Origin: Idiomarina rhizosphaerae
Lineage (GTDB): Bacteria > Pseudomonadota > Gammaproteobacteria > Enterobacterales > Alteromonadaceae
Reading direction: 5' to 3'
Assembly (NCBI RefSeq): GCF_024159085.1
Contig: NZ_JAMZDE010000003.1
Location: 281,098 to 345,097, forward strand
Length of the DNA stretch: 64,000 nt
Shown: one piece after another, positions 19,647 through 30,740 of the stretch
Layout: each line of letters starts with the position of its first letter
How positions within the stretch are numbered: position 1 is the first letter of the stretch
Program-made: the position numbers and the translations under genes
The notes under the pieces: generated by a model
What the model was told of the DNA's origin: nothing
What the model saw: the letters and a program-made list of their open reading frames with translations, nothing else
Databases searched by the model: none

Positions 19647-20162
19647 ATGCCGAAACGCCCAGCCGAAAATCCTGAACAACCTGACGACTTCGTCAGCAAG
19701 TCCCAAAAAAAACGCGAAATGGCTGAACGCCAGGAGCTCGGGACTCAACTTGTCAATTTGACCGACAGCCAGTTAGCAAAAATGCCACTGGATGATGAGC
19801 TGCGCGATGCCGTTTTACTTGCCCGTAAAATTCGTAACAAGCACGAAGGCTACCGACGTCAGCTTCAATTTATTGGCAAGCTCATGCGCTTACGTGATAT
19901 CGCGCCTATCGAGCAAGCCTTGAATAACTTAAAAAATGCACATCAGCAGCAAACATCCATTTTCCACGAGATTGAAACAACTCGCGATAAACTGCTGCAT
20001 GAAGGCGACGACGCTCTGCAAGAATTCATTGAAGAGCATCCTCAGGCTGATCGCCAAAAATTGCGTCAGCTTATTCGTCTTGCCGAAAAACAGCAGACCG
20101 AACAAAAACCACCGGTTGCTGCCCGTCAGCTGTTTGTTTATTTACGTGAGCTGCTCGGTTAA
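19647..20162 (+). CDS. darP: Ribosome-associated protein DarP (YjgA)
   Basis: DUF615 protein that binds the late 50S assembly intermediate near the peptidyl-transferase centre. The 171-aa sequence shows the family core KIRNKHEGYRRQLQFIGKLMR and the end PPVAARQLFVYLRELL. It is divergent from pmbA, as in E. coli, and convergent with tldD with a 15-nt gap. Confidence 0.92.
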   Translation: MPKRPAENPEQPDDFVSKSQKKREMAERQELGTQLVNLTDSQLAKMPLDDELRDAVLLARKIRNKHEGYRRQLQFIGKLMRLRDIAPIEQALNNLKNAHQQQTSIFHEIETTRDKLLHEGDDALQEFIEEHPQADRQKLRQLIRLAEKQQTEQKPPVAARQLFVYLRELLG

Positions 20163-20177
20163 TACCGGGCAACTCGC

Positions 20178-21599
20178 TTATTCGGTACCGCCAACCGTCA
20201 TTGAATCTAATTTTAGCGTCGGTTGCCCAACGCCTACGGGTAAACTCTGCCCGTCTTTACCGCACACACCCACACCTTCGTCCAGCGACAGGTCATTACC
20301 CACCATAGACACCTGGGCCATAGCTTCTGGTCCGTTACCAATAAGTGTCGCACCCTTTATCGGTGTGGTAATTTTACCGTCTTCAATTAAATAAGCTTCA
20401 GATGCTGAGAACACAAACTGTCCGGAAGTAATATCGACCTGACCGCCAGCAAATTGCGGTGCGTAAATACCCTTTTTCACGCTGCCAATGATGTCTTCCG
20501 GACTACTTTCTCCGGCGAGCATATACGTATTGGTCATTCGCGGCATAGGTAAGTGAGCGAAACTTTCACGGCGGCCGTTTCCGGTCGTTGCCTGACCCAT
20601 TAAACGCGCATTCATTTTATCCTGCATGTAACCACGCAATATGCCGTTTTCTATCAACACGTTGTAGCCACTGGGTGTGCCTTCGTCATCAATACTCATT
20701 GAACCACGACGATCACTCAGCGTACCGTCATCGACAATAGTACAAAGCGGTGACGCCACTTGCTCGCCAATTTTACCGGAATAGGCAGACGAGCCTTTAC
20801 GGTTAAAGTCGCCCTCCAGGCCGTGTCCGACCGCCTCGTGCAGCAGCACACCCGGCCAACCGGAGCCCAGTACCACAGGCATATTGCCTGCAGGTGCAGG
20901 TTTTGCTTCTAAATTCACGAGCCCCTGACGTACGGCTTCTTCTGCAAAACGCTGCCAGCGGGCATTACCAGAGTCTTCATCAAGGAAAAACTCATATCCT
21001 ACACGAGCTCCACCACCGGCACTGCCGCGCTCGCGGCGACCGTTTTGCTCGGTAATAACAGAACAGTTCAGACGAATTAGGGGGCGTTTATCGGTAGCCA
21101 AAGTGCCGTCTGTCGCGGCGACTAAAACTTCGTCATAACTGCCGCTCAAACTCACCACCACCTGGCTTACACGTGAGTCCTGCGCCCGTGCGTGCGCATC
21201 GACTTTCTTCAGCAATTCAATTTTTTCGTCTTCAGATAAAGTATCCAGCGGATTAAGCGCTTCATAGCGCGACTTAGCCTGCACCGACTTCAACGCCTCG
21301 ACTTTTTTACTTTGCCCCTGACGAGCTATACCGCGAGCCGCCTCGCTGGTACGCTGCAACGCTTTTAACGTAATTTCATCGGCATAAGCAAAGCCCGTTT
21401 TTTCACCCTGTACGGCGCGCACACCCATACCCGTTTCAATATGAAACGCGCCGTCTTTAATGATGCCATCTTCCAGCACCCACGACTCGTTGACACTGTG
21501 TTGTAAATAGATATCGGCAAAATCAATATCACCGCTGTATAGCGTGGATAAAGCTTTGCTTATGTCGTCTTGCGACAATTCGTAGTCAGTTAGTGTCAT
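20178..21599 (-). CDS. tldD: Metalloprotease TldD
   Basis: Catalytic subunit of TldD/PmbA. The zinc motif HEAVGH (His254, Glu255, His259) lies in [15 protein letters not shown]. Other signatures are [18 protein letters not shown] and NTYMLAGE. At 473 aa it is near the E. coli length of 481. The ATG overlaps the nitrilase stop by four bases (ATGA). In this window both protease subunits are within 3.5 kb, separated only by darP. Confidence 0.96.
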   Translation of the reverse strand: MTLTDYELSQDDISKALSTLYSGDIDFADIYLQHSVNESWVLEDGIIKDGAFHIETGMGVRAVQGEKTGFAYADEITLKALQRTSEAARGIARQGQSKKVEALKSVQAKSRYEALNPLDTLSEDEKIELLKKVDAHARAQDSRVSQVVVSLSGSYDEVLVAATDGTLATDKRPLIRLNCSVITEQNGRRERGSAGGGARVGYEFFLDEDSGNARWQRFAEEAVRQGLVNLEAKPAPAGNMPVVLGSGWPGVLLHEAVGHGLEGDFNRKGSSAYSGKIGEQVASPLCTIVDDGTLSDRRGSMSIDDEGTPSGYNVLIENGILRGYMQDKMNARLMGQATTGNGRRESFAHLPMPRMTNTYMLAGESSPEDIIGSVKKGIYAPQFAGGQVDITSGQFVFSASEAYLIEDGKITTPIKGATLIGNGPEAMAQVSMVGNDLSLDEGVGVCGKDGQSLPVGVGQPTLKLDSMTVGGTE

Positions 21600-22423
21600 G
21601 TCTTTTGTACAACCTCAAATTGATTTTGTTGCGCCACTGGCATTTGTTTTCGTATGGGTTCAATATCCGCTACATCAACGCTGACAGAAACAACACCTTC
21701 ATCCAGTTCCTGTTCTGCCAGTATTTCACCCCAGGGGCTGACAATAATTGAATGGCCGAACGTTTCACGACCATTTGCATGTTCCCCTACCTGGCCCGGC
21801 GCCACGATAAAAACCTGTTGCTCAATGGCGCGGGCGCGAACCAGCGCATGCCAGTGAGCTTTTCCGGTAACCTGAGTAAAAGCAGAGGGTAAAACAATGA
21901 TTTGGGAGCCAGCCTGACGCAATGCTCTGAATAACTCTGGAAAGCGCAGATCATAACACACTGCCATGCCAACCACACCAAAGTCCGTTTCTGTGGTTAC
22001 CACTTTACTGCCCGGCTGAGTCCACTTTGACTCGCGGTATTCCTTAGTATTATCAGCCACATCAACATCAAACAAATGAATTTTGTCATAGCGATTGAGA
22101 ATGGCGCCATCGGGCCCGAAAAGAATAGATGCGGCGGAAAATCGCTCACCGGCCTCTACTGGCAGGGTGCCGCCAACCAGATAGACCCCATGCTTTTTTG
22201 CTAAGGCGGCCAGTCGTTTCTGCACCTCGCCATCCTTGTAGGTTTCAGCCATTGCCAACTGAGCGCGGTCACCTGCTCCGAAGCAGCTAAAGGCTTCAGG
22301 CAATACTACCAGTTGCGGACGTGCGGCAGGGAGTTGTTCCAGCAGTTTAGCAACAATGGCTAAATTATCTTGCGGATCCGGACGACTGCTCATTTGCAGC
22401 GCCGTCAGTTGCACTTGTGTCAT
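21596..22423 (-). CDS. Carbon-nitrogen hydrolase (Nit/omega-amidase-like)
   Basis: Nitrilase-superfamily amidohydrolase with the catalytic triad Glu43 (LPEAFSCFG), Lys114 (YDKIHLFD) and Cys156 ([12 protein letters not shown]). The Nit1/Nit2 subgroup repairs deaminated glutathione or acts as omega-amidase; the exact substrate cannot be told here. The ATG at 22423 is needed to keep the first strand (VQLTALQ), so the gene overlaps the end of yhdP by 59 nt. It sits between yhdP and tldD. Confidence 0.9.
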   Translation of the reverse strand: MTQVQLTALQMSSRPDPQDNLAIVAKLLEQLPAARPQLVVLPEAFSCFGAGDRAQLAMAETYKDGEVQKRLAALAKKHGVYLVGGTLPVEAGERFSAASILFGPDGAILNRYDKIHLFDVDVADNTKEYRESKWTQPGSKVVTTETDFGVVGMAVCYDLRFPELFRALRQAGSQIIVLPSAFTQVTGKAHWHALVRARAIEQQVFIVAPGQVGEHANGRETFGHSIIVSPWGEILAEQELDEGVVSVSVDVADIEPIRKQMPVAQQNQFEVVQKT

Positions 22424-25400
22424 CGTCTGCCTCTGAATCGGTTGAGTTCTCTTCCAATTCTGGCAAATCAACCGGGCGGCTGTCACGTTCTATTTCTTCA
22501 ACCACCGGTTCCTCAATAGTACCGGTGACCTGATAACGCAGACGCGAAATCACTTTCGCATCGTGCAGTACTTTGTCGATGAACAGCGCAGCCAAGCCGC
22601 TGGGAGGATTCACCATCCAGGCAAGAATAATTGGAAGACTGGAGGTAACTTTTGGCGCATAGGTCAAATTATAATTTAGCTCACCGGTTTGCATATCGGT
22701 CCAGCCACGAATATCCATATCCCCTGCGGATCCCAGTAATCTTGCATCTTTGGTGCGCGCGACACCATTTTCAATCTGAACACTGCCGGTTAAATCAGTA
22801 AAAAACATTCCTTGGGAAAAAATATCACGAAAATCTAAAGTCAGCTTTCGGAGAATACTGTCCAGGCTCAATAATGAAAAAATACGCGCGCCGCCGTCAC
22901 TCACTTCGGCCAGATAGCCTTTTTCTAAATCCCAGACTACCTCTCCGTTCAACGAACTCCAGTCTGGTTGATACAAATGATCGCGCCAGCTTAAGTTAAA
23001 ATCAATAACGGCAGCACTATCTCTTACCGCCGTTTCCAGACCATAGTCACGTAATAAGTCACCAAGATCTCCTGCCTCCAGCCGTCCGGACAGCGCACTT
23101 CGAGCCTGTTCATCTTTATACCGCCAGTACCCCGTTAAGGCGAGCTCATCACTTCCTTTTTTAAGAGCCATCTTTTCTATACTGAAGCCATCCTCAAGCG
23201 GAGCTAGCACCAATTCAACTTCGCCTAACTCATGCTCGTCAATACGACAACTGCGACAGAGAAAGTTAATTGCCGGTACTTTTTCAAGCCAGCTCCAGTC
23301 GGTCTTCTCAGTGGTTTCCGGCAGTTCAACCTTGCTGCTTAACGCCAGATAATCGGCTCTAACTTTTATGCCCTGCTGTACAAATTTCTCCGGAATAATC
23401 ACGTTCAGCACTGCATTCTCAGCATCTACCCGCACTTGCCAGCCTAAATCATCCGGCCACACCTGAATATCTGCCTGAGCAAATTTCTGCTGTCCCCACT
23501 GTAACTGAGGCGTCTCAATGCGAATGGAATCGGGCAGCCACCCTTCGCCACTATCACCTTCAGTATCAACATTTGAATCTCCGGCCAGCGCATAAAGTAA
23601 TGAGTACCACTGCCCGATATCGGCATGCGGTAACTGCGCGTTTACCGCAAAGCCATTAACCAGTTCGTTCGCAGAGCTGACCTCTCCAATATCCAGTCTT
23701 GCCTTTTGCCAACCTCCGCTGCCCGGCTTCCAGCGGCTATCCCAGTAAAGGCGCTGGTCGATATTAGCCCGTAAACGCAGCTCTTCTCCAGTCCCATTGA
23801 GCTGAACCGACAGTTGCCAGTTATCTCCAAAATCTTTTTGCAACGGCACTGGCAGCGATGTTTCAAGACCGGTCAAATCAAACCGCGACTCTAACGCGAC
23901 GCCAACAGTGTCGGCGTTAAAAGTTAACTGAAGATTAGCTTCACCGTTTACCGCTCCGTAGAAAAACGGTTTCCACTGTGGATAAGGCAATTGCTTAAAT
24001 AAAGGTTCGCTTTGCCAGTCCAGAGTTGTATTCACATTCAGTAAGTAATCCGCCCCGTTTAGCTCTCCGGATACTTTAGTTGGTATAGGCATACCGTACC
24101 AGTTAAGGCGCAGCCCTTCGGTACTTACCTTGCTGTTGTCAATTTTCAGAAGACCTTCAGAAACCGTAAAATCTTGTTGTATGGCGTCAATGTTAAGAGA
24201 AAGACCGGCTAACGGAGCCTCAACAGCAACATCAACATCTCGCGAGCTGTTTAACGGTATATCCAGCTGGAAAGAACCAGAAACCTCTCCGCCAGGGTTA
24301 ATTTGAGTGAGCGTCTCGGTTACGCTGTCCAGCGGCGACTGTTCAAACACAGGTAACAGCGATTCCCCCTTTGCACTAACACTAGCCTGAACCTGCAAGC
24401 CCTGCGAAGCATCTGCTAAATCCTTAATTTGCGCGTCAACCCGGGTTACCTGCACATCTTCTATATGCCCAGCATCCGCCGACATGAATAAGCTCCTGTT
24501 ATAAAAATCGAGCTTTACCGGAGCATCGGCTAACGGAAGCCAGTCTGGCTGAAACCGGTAGGTTAAATCATCGAACTCCACCCGCGCATTGAAGACGCCT
24601 TGATTGTCCGCACCCGGAAACTGAGTGACGGGACCGCGCCACAGTAATTCCATGCCACGAGCCCGACCGGATACTAAGGCTGCGGAAAGATAGTCTTTTA
24701 CTCCCTGCCCCATAATTGATGGCAGCAACTTGCGGGCGGTGTCGACAGAAAAGCCCTGTGCGGTAGAAAGCAATAAGTCAATTTGTGGCGTTGTCTCGCT
24801 GTCGCCGGACAGACCGCCACTACCGGTAAGCTGAAAGTCGTCTCGCCGAAGTTGGAGCTGCTCTAAATTTACCCGCCAGCCATCAGCTTGTAACAACCAG
24901 GAGCCGGACAAATTAAAAGTATCAATATCCCACGCTTGCTTACCGGAAAGGCTGTTCCCCGTGAGACTAACGTTATCACCTTCTACTTGCCACAAACCGT
25001 GATTCGATAAGCTGCTTATACTGACATCCAGGCCATTAAAGCCAGGCCAACGCTCATTCCCGTCTGCCGACAGGCTGTGGCTTTTTATAGACCATTGCTG
25101 GCCAGAGACAGGGTGCAGACGATAGCGCACACTGGCTTTACCCTTTAAGCCCAGGCTCATGACCGATTCCGCCGATATCTTAAAAGGCAGCAGAGGTAGT
25201 AATCCGGTAACCTCATCAATTGCGATATTATCTACACTGATATCGTGGATCTCATCCAGTTGCTGCCAGGCTATACGCGGTAATTCAAGATGACCTACTG
25301 AGGTATTTACTGTCATTGGCAAACTGTTGAGTAGCCAGCCATTTTCTTCCGGCCGCAGCACAATTTCACCCTCGGGTAATTGCAACCAGTTGAGTTCTTC

Positions 25401-26234
25401 AGAATTATTGTCCAACCAGGTAATACGGTTGTCTCTTAACTTAACTAGCCCTTCAAATAGTTGACCATTACGAACATCCAGCCAACCGGTAAAGTTTACG
25501 TTTGAAGCTTGTACGTCAATGTCGCCCAGTTGCTCTTCAAGCCAGGGGCTGATATCAACGTTCTGCGAATTGACGTAAAACTGACCATTAAATTCCGACC
25601 AGCGATCACCGCGCAAATCAATAATAAAATCGAGGCTATTAGTCGCAAAGTCTTCCATCCGGAATTGACCAATCCCCTGGTGCTTCTTGCCTTCATTAGT
25701 CCAGGACAGCCGGTCAATATCAATTTCTCGTGTTACGCCCCGCAAGTTTGTCAGTAACAACTCACCATTATTCAGTGAAAACTTCTCTAATTGCTGCAGG
25801 AATAAGCGGTTAACGTAATCTAAATCTAATTTCTCAGCTTCGTTAGCGGCCGAGAATTTACGTATATCTACTGCTATGCGGGCGTCATTAAGAATAAACT
25901 GCTGCGCAATGAGCTGTTGATCCAGTAAAGTCTTCCAGAAGTCGAGTACCACATGAACCTTGCCAACACGAACCTGCACAGGCGACTGCTCGCGTTCCAG
26001 CAAAACGAGATTATCCAGAACAATGGAAGGCCCTTCCCGGGTCCAGGCCATAGATAAGTCGCTAATGCTAACGGGTTGCTGGAAACGGGCTTCCAGTTGC
26101 TCTTCAAGTGGTTCGGTCAAATCGGGCAGGTATGGCAGGCTGTAACGCAATAAACTCAGGCCGACAGCAACCAGCACCAGCACAATAGCCAGCGTTAGCC
26201 AGAGTTTGTTCAAAATCCACGACAGTGTCCGCAT
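22365..26234 (-). CDS. yhdP: AsmA-like lipid transport protein YhdP
   Basis: Giant (1289 aa) inner-membrane-anchored protein of the AsmA/VPS13-like group. In E. coli, YhdP with TamB and YdbH moves phospholipids to the outer membrane. It has one N-terminal membrane helix (about 11-30), then a long beta-rich periplasmic part with DUF3971, and the conserved AsmA2-like end YLAEVSDGGARIFSLLSLD and GDMDIRGWTDMQTGELNYNL. The acidic Ser-rich C-terminus is unconserved. It ends inside the nitrilase gene and starts 5 nt after rng. Confidence 0.94.
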   Translation of the reverse strand: MRTLSWILNKLWLTLAIVLVLVAVGLSLLRYSLPYLPDLTEPLEEQLEARFQQPVSISDLSMAWTREGPSIVLDNLVLLEREQSPVQVRVGKVHVVLDFWKTLLDQQLIAQQFILNDARIAVDIRKFSAANEAEKLDLDYVNRLFLQQLEKFSLNNGELLLTNLRGVTREIDIDRLSWTNEGKKHQGIGQFRMEDFATNSLDFIIDLRGDRWSEFNGQFYVNSQNVDISPWLEEQLGDIDVQASNVNFTGWLDVRNGQLFEGLVKLRDNRITWLDNNSEELNWLQLPEGEIVLRPEENGWLLNSLPMTVNTSVGHLELPRIAWQQLDEIHDISVDNIAIDEVTGLLPLLPFKISAESVMSLGLKGKASVRYRLHPVSGQQWSIKSHSLSADGNERWPGFNGLDVSISSLSNHGLWQVEGDNVSLTGNSLSGKQAWDIDTFNLSGSWLLQADGWRVNLEQLQLRRDDFQLTGSGGLSGDSETTPQIDLLLSTAQGFSVDTARKLLPSIMGQGVKDYLSAALVSGRARGMELLWRGPVTQFPGADNQGVFNARVEFDDLTYRFQPDWLPLADAPVKLDFYNRSLFMSADAGHIEDVQVTRVDAQIKDLADASQGLQVQASVSAKGESLLPVFEQSPLDSVTETLTQINPGGEVSGSFQLDIPLNSSRDVDVAVEAPLAGLSLNIDAIQQDFTVSEGLLKIDNSKVSTEGLRLNWYGMPIPTKVSGELNGADYLLNVNTTLDWQSEPLFKQLPYPQWKPFFYGAVNGEANLQLTFNADTVGVALESRFDLTGLETSLPVPLQKDFGDNWQLSVQLNGTGEELRLRANIDQRLYWDSRWKPGSGGWQKARLDIGEVSSANELVNGFAVNAQLPHADIGQWYSLLYALAGDSNVDTEGDSGEGWLPDSIRIETPQLQWGQQKFAQADIQVWPDDLGWQVRVDAENAVLNVIIPEKFVQQGIKVRADYLALSSKVELPETTEKTDWSWLEKVPAINFLCRSCRIDEHELGEVELVLAPLEDGFSIEKMALKKGSDELALTGYWRYKDEQARSALSGRLEAGDLGDLLRDYGLETAVRDSAAVIDFNLSWRDHLYQPDWSSLNGEVVWDLEKGYLAEVSDGGARIFSLLSLDSILRKLTLDFRDIFSQGMFFTDLTGSVQIENGVARTKDARLLGSAGDMDIRGWTDMQTGELNYNLTYAPKVTSSLPIILAWMVNPPSGLAALFIDKVLHDAKVISRLRYQVTGTIEEPVVEEIERDSRPVDLPELEENSTDSEADDDTSATDGAANEQSSGSAR

Positions 26235-26239
26235 GCGCC

Positions 26240-27709
26240 TTACATCATTACTACGTCGAATTGTTCCTGATTATACAGAGGTTCGGTTTGTATTTTTATT
26301 TGACGCGAAACAAACAGCTCAAGTTCAGCCAGCGCATGAGATTCTTCGTTAAGTAAGGCTTCACTTACCTGTGCAGAGGCATAAACAACGAACTTATCGG
26401 CTTCATAAGCTTTATGAACCCGGACAATTTCACGCATAATTTCATAGCAGACGGTTTCAACCGTCTTCATGCTCCCGCGCCCAAGACAAACCGGGCATTC
26501 TGAGCACAAAACATGCTCCAGGCTTTCTCTGGTCCGCTTCCGGGTCATTTCCACTAACCCAAGCGAGGTAAAACCATTGATGGTTGTTTTTGCGCGGTCT
26601 TTACCTAACGCCTGTTCAAGGCTATGCAATACCCGTCGCTTATGCTCCTCGTCCTGCATATCAATAAAGTCGATAATGATAATGCCGCCAAGATTCCGTA
26701 ACCGCAATTGACGGGCTATCGACTGCGTGGCTTCGATATTGGTATTAAATATGGTTTCTTCCAGATTACGGTGACCAACAAACGCACCTGTGTTGATATC
26801 GACCGTGGTCATCGCTTCGGTTTGGTCAATAATCAGAGAGCCACCGGATTTCAAGTCAACCCGACGGTCGAGCGCGCGCTGCATTTCATTTTCGACATCA
26901 AATAAGTCAAAAATAGGCCGGTCACCGGTGTAATACTCAAGGACTTTGGTTAGTTCGGGAATAAAGTCCTGAGTAAATACTTTGAGCGTGTCGAAGGTGA
27001 CTTTGGAATCAACCCGAATACGTTCTATTTCTTCGCCAACAAAGTCGCGCAGTACACGACAGGAAAGATTCAAGTCTTCGTACAACATGCCCACTTTGCG
27101 TTGAGATTTTTTCCGCGCTTTTATTTTCTCCCACAGCCGGAAAAGAAAGTCAGCATCGCCCCGCAGCGACTGATCTGAAGCACCTTCTGCCGCTGTGCGA
27201 ACAATGAATTTTCCGTCGCTTTTACTGACTTCTTCTGCCAACTGCCGCAAACGTTCGCGCTCCTCGCCTTCTTCAATACGCTGAGAGACGCCTACATGGT
27301 CGCTCTTAGGCATAAAGACCAGGTACCGCGACGGTAGGGTGATGTCAGTGGTTAAACGCGCTCCTTTGGTTCCCAGAGGGTCCTTAACCACCTGCACCAT
27401 AATATGCTGTCCCTGATGCACCAATTCGGTAATGCTTTGTTGTGGCTTTTCGTCAGGTCGAGGTAAATCATCACCATCCACCTGAACGACAATATCCGAG
27501 GCATGCAAAAAAGCCGCCTTGTCGAGACCAATATCAATAAACGCCGCCTGCATTCCCGGCAACACCCGCGATACCTTACCCATGTAAATGTTGCCAACTA
27601 AGCCGCGCTTTGCCTGACGTTCAATGTGGACTTCCTGCAGGATGCCATTTTCAACAAGCACTACACGAGTCTCTGTGGGGGTCACATTCATTAGGACTTC
27701 AACGCTCAT
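26240..27709 (-). CDS. rng: Ribonuclease G
   Basis: Endoribonuclease that matures the 5' end of 16S rRNA and degrades some mRNAs. It has an S1 RNA-binding domain (about 38-125), 5'-sensor and RNase H-like regions, a catalytic DNase-I-like domain with Asp in TTVDINTGAFVGHRN and IIIIDFIDM, and a zinc-link CPVC in the CSECPVCLGRGSMKT segment. ATG at 27709 gives 489 aa, as in E. coli; an earlier in-frame GTG at 27718 is less likely. It overlaps maf by 11 nt. Confidence 0.95.
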   Translation of the reverse strand: MSVEVLMNVTPTETRVVLVENGILQEVHIERQAKRGLVGNIYMGKVSRVLPGMQAAFIDIGLDKAAFLHASDIVVQVDGDDLPRPDEKPQQSITELVHQGQHIMVQVVKDPLGTKGARLTTDITLPSRYLVFMPKSDHVGVSQRIEEGEERERLRQLAEEVSKSDGKFIVRTAAEGASDQSLRGDADFLFRLWEKIKARKKSQRKVGMLYEDLNLSCRVLRDFVGEEIERIRVDSKVTFDTLKVFTQDFIPELTKVLEYYTGDRPIFDLFDVENEMQRALDRRVDLKSGGSLIIDQTEAMTTVDINTGAFVGHRNLEETIFNTNIEATQSIARQLRLRNLGGIIIIDFIDMQDEEHKRRVLHSLEQALGKDRAKTTINGFTSLGLVEMTRKRTRESLEHVLCSECPVCLGRGSMKTVETVCYEIMREIVRVHKAYEADKFVVYASAQVSEALLNEESHALAELELFVSRQIKIQTEPLYNQEQFDVVMM

Positions 27710-28295
27710 CGACTTCACCTGTCATTTCAAACATCCGCAACAACTGTTCAGTTTCATATAAAGGTAAGCCAACAACAGCAAAGTAGCTACCTTCAATACG
27801 TTTTACAAATTTCCCGCCATAGCCCTGAATACCGTAGCCAGCCGCTTTATCATGAGGTTCACCGGTTTCCCAGTAGGCGTCTATTTCTTCCTGGCTCAGG
27901 GCGGCAAACTCCACCTGCGTTGTTACTAAAGCTGTTTCGCTGGCAACCACGCTGTGGCCATTCCAGTAGCAAACACTAACTGATGTCAGAACCTGATGTG
28001 TCTGACCGGAAAGTTGCTTCATCATTTGACTGAAATGTTCATAACTCTCTGGTTTTTCCAGCACTTGTCCCTGAAAGCTTATCAGGGTATCAGAACCAAT
28101 CACCAAGCAGGGAGCTTGTTGGCGTTGTGCCACAGCCTGGGCTTTCTCTTCAGCCAGACGAGTCACATAGTCATCGGCATTCTCATGAGCCCCTCGTAGC
28201 TCCTCAATTTCCGGAACTTCGCAATCAAAGGGGCGATGCAAAAGCGTCAGCAGCTCTCGCCGACGGGGAGAAGAAGAAGCGAGCAGCAGGCGCAT
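27699..28295 (-). CDS. Maf-like nucleoside triphosphate pyrophosphatase (YhdE type)
   Basis: Hydrolyses dTTP, UTP or modified pyrimidine nucleotides to monophosphates, preventing their incorporation. The N-terminal signature SSSPRRRELL, the catalytic region VIGSDTLISFQGQVLEKP and HDKAAGYGIQGYGGKFVKRIEGSYFAVVG's core residues are present. ATG at 28295 shares one base with the mreD stop (TAATG) and gives 198 aa. Location between mreD and rng matches E. coli yhdE. Confidence 0.93.
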   Translation of the reverse strand: MRLLLASSSPRRRELLTLLHRPFDCEVPEIEELRGAHENADDYVTRLAEEKAQAVAQRQQAPCLVIGSDTLISFQGQVLEKPESYEHFSQMMKQLSGQTHQVLTSVSVCYWNGHSVVASETALVTTQVEFAALSQEEIDAYWETGEPHDKAAGYGIQGYGGKFVKRIEGSYFAVVGLPLYETEQLLRMFEMTGEVDER

Positions 28296-28780
28296 TAAAC
28301 CACTCCGAATTGACGACGAACTTTTCGCAGTAACGGAAACACCCACAACCAGAAAACAGCTGAGGTGAGCACTGGCCAGAAGTAAGAGAAAGTAAATTCA
28401 GCGTCGTGCAAAAACACATTGGCTTCAAACACAACAAAGCGCTTAATAAAAATCAGCACGGCAATAACCAGTGCTTGCTGTATTAAAGCAAAATTGCGAA
28501 TACGCTGAAAATGACGCGCCGCAAAATAAGTAACAACGACCATACCTAAAGCATGAACACCGACAATAGAACCCAGCAATATATCGCTCAGCACACCGAG
28601 CACCAAAGCGGTTCCCATGTTTACCCGGTGCGGCAAGGCTATTATCCAGTAGAGCATAACCAAAGTTGGCCAGTCAGGCCGAAAGGTATCGAACGCGGCA
28701 GGCATTGGCATGACCATAAGAGTCAGCGCAATGACATAGGTAATCAACAACGTAATGAAGCCGGGTTTAATCACTATCAT
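28295..28780 (-). CDS. mreD: Rod shape-determining protein MreD
   Basis: Integral membrane component of the elongasome. The 161-aa protein has about five membrane helices and the MreD motif RPDWPTLVMLYW near residue 35. It is required with MreB, MreC and RodA-PBP2 for lateral cell-wall growth. The ATG overlaps the mreC stop by four bases. Confidence 0.93.
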   Translation of the reverse strand: MIVIKPGFITLLITYVIALTLMVMPMPAAFDTFRPDWPTLVMLYWIIALPHRVNMGTALVLGVLSDILLGSIVGVHALGMVVVTYFAARHFQRIRNFALIQQALVIAVLIFIKRFVVFEANVFLHDAEFTFSYFWPVLTSAVFWLWVFPLLRKVRRQFGVV

Positions 28781-29634
28781 TCCTCGTCCTCATCAAAAAT
28801 AGGTTGCTGTTCACCGTCGCTTGGCCACAACAATAAAACATTACGCACGCGGTCAAGCGCACTGACCGGATCCGCTATCACTTTAGCAAAAGGCAGAGAC
28901 TCATCTCTGACAATCTGTCGAATTGTTGCCACCGGATAACCTTCAGGAAATATGCCTCCTAACCCCGAAGACATTAGAAGATCCCCTTCTTTTAGCTCAG
29001 TGCTGTGGGGGATAAACATCAACTCCAGCCGTCCTATATCGCCGGTTCCCTGCGCCAGTACACGAATATCATTGCGCTCAGAGCGCAATGATATCGCATG
29101 ACTCTGATCAGAGAGTAGCAGTACGCGCGCGGTATTACCGCCTACATCCTGCACTTGTCCAATAATGCCATGACTGTCGAGTACGGGCTGGCCTTCGTAG
29201 ACTCCGCTAAGTGTGCCTTTATTAATGACCAACTGCTGTGAAAACGGTTCAGAGGCAACAGCGATGACCTCAGCAACCATACGCCGGACTGAATCGCGGG
29301 CGTCTGAACCGAGAAGTTCACGTAGCCGTTTATTCTCGTTCTGAAGAAAGCGAAGCTGCTGTTGCTCACCCTGTAATTCCAGAATAGCCTGCTTTAACCG
29401 CTTATTTTCATTGCTTAACTGCGACGTGGTTTTTAATGATTCGGAGACACCATCCAGCAGCTGTTCTGGCAAAATAGCCAAATATTGAACCGGGGCAACC
29501 AGGGAATTCAAAAATAACCGAACCGGCTTCATTGCCTGAAGCCGGTGGTCAATAAAGATCAGCAGAAACGAACAGGCTAGTGCGAGCACTAGCCTGGAGA
29601 GTAACGATGGACCGCGAGCAAACAGCGTCTTCAT
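28777..29634 (-). CDS. mreC: Cell shape-determining protein MreC
   Basis: Bitopic periplasmic scaffold that links MreB to PBP2. It has an N-terminal membrane helix (about 11-28), a coiled-coil (about 65-110; LSNENKRLKQAILELQ) and a beta-barrel domain with LVINKGTLSGVYEGQPVLD and GLGGIFPEGYPVATI. At 285 aa it is shorter than E. coli MreC (367), lacking the extended C-terminal tail, which is common outside enterobacteria. It is 3 nt from mreB. Confidence 0.95.
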   Translation of the reverse strand: MKTLFARGPSLLSRLVLALACSFLLIFIDHRLQAMKPVRLFLNSLVAPVQYLAILPEQLLDGVSESLKTTSQLSNENKRLKQAILELQGEQQQLRFLQNENKRLRELLGSDARDSVRRMVAEVIAVASEPFSQQLVINKGTLSGVYEGQPVLDSHGIIGQVQDVGGNTARVLLLSDQSHAISLRSERNDIRVLAQGTGDIGRLELMFIPHSTELKEGDLLMSSGLGGIFPEGYPVATIRQIVRDESLPFAKVIADPVSALDRVRNVLLLWPSDGEQQPIFDEDEE

Positions 29635-29637
29635 GAA

Positions 29638-30699
<1,062 letters not shown>

Positions 30700-30740
30700 T
30701 TATAAGCTAACAGAGTGACAGCAAAGAGCGCAGCAAGTAC

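Noticed and set aside
19593..19748. N-terminal extension of pmbA
   Set aside because: It overlaps the divergent darP gene, lacks family similarity, and a TTG with GAGGAG lies at the homologous start.
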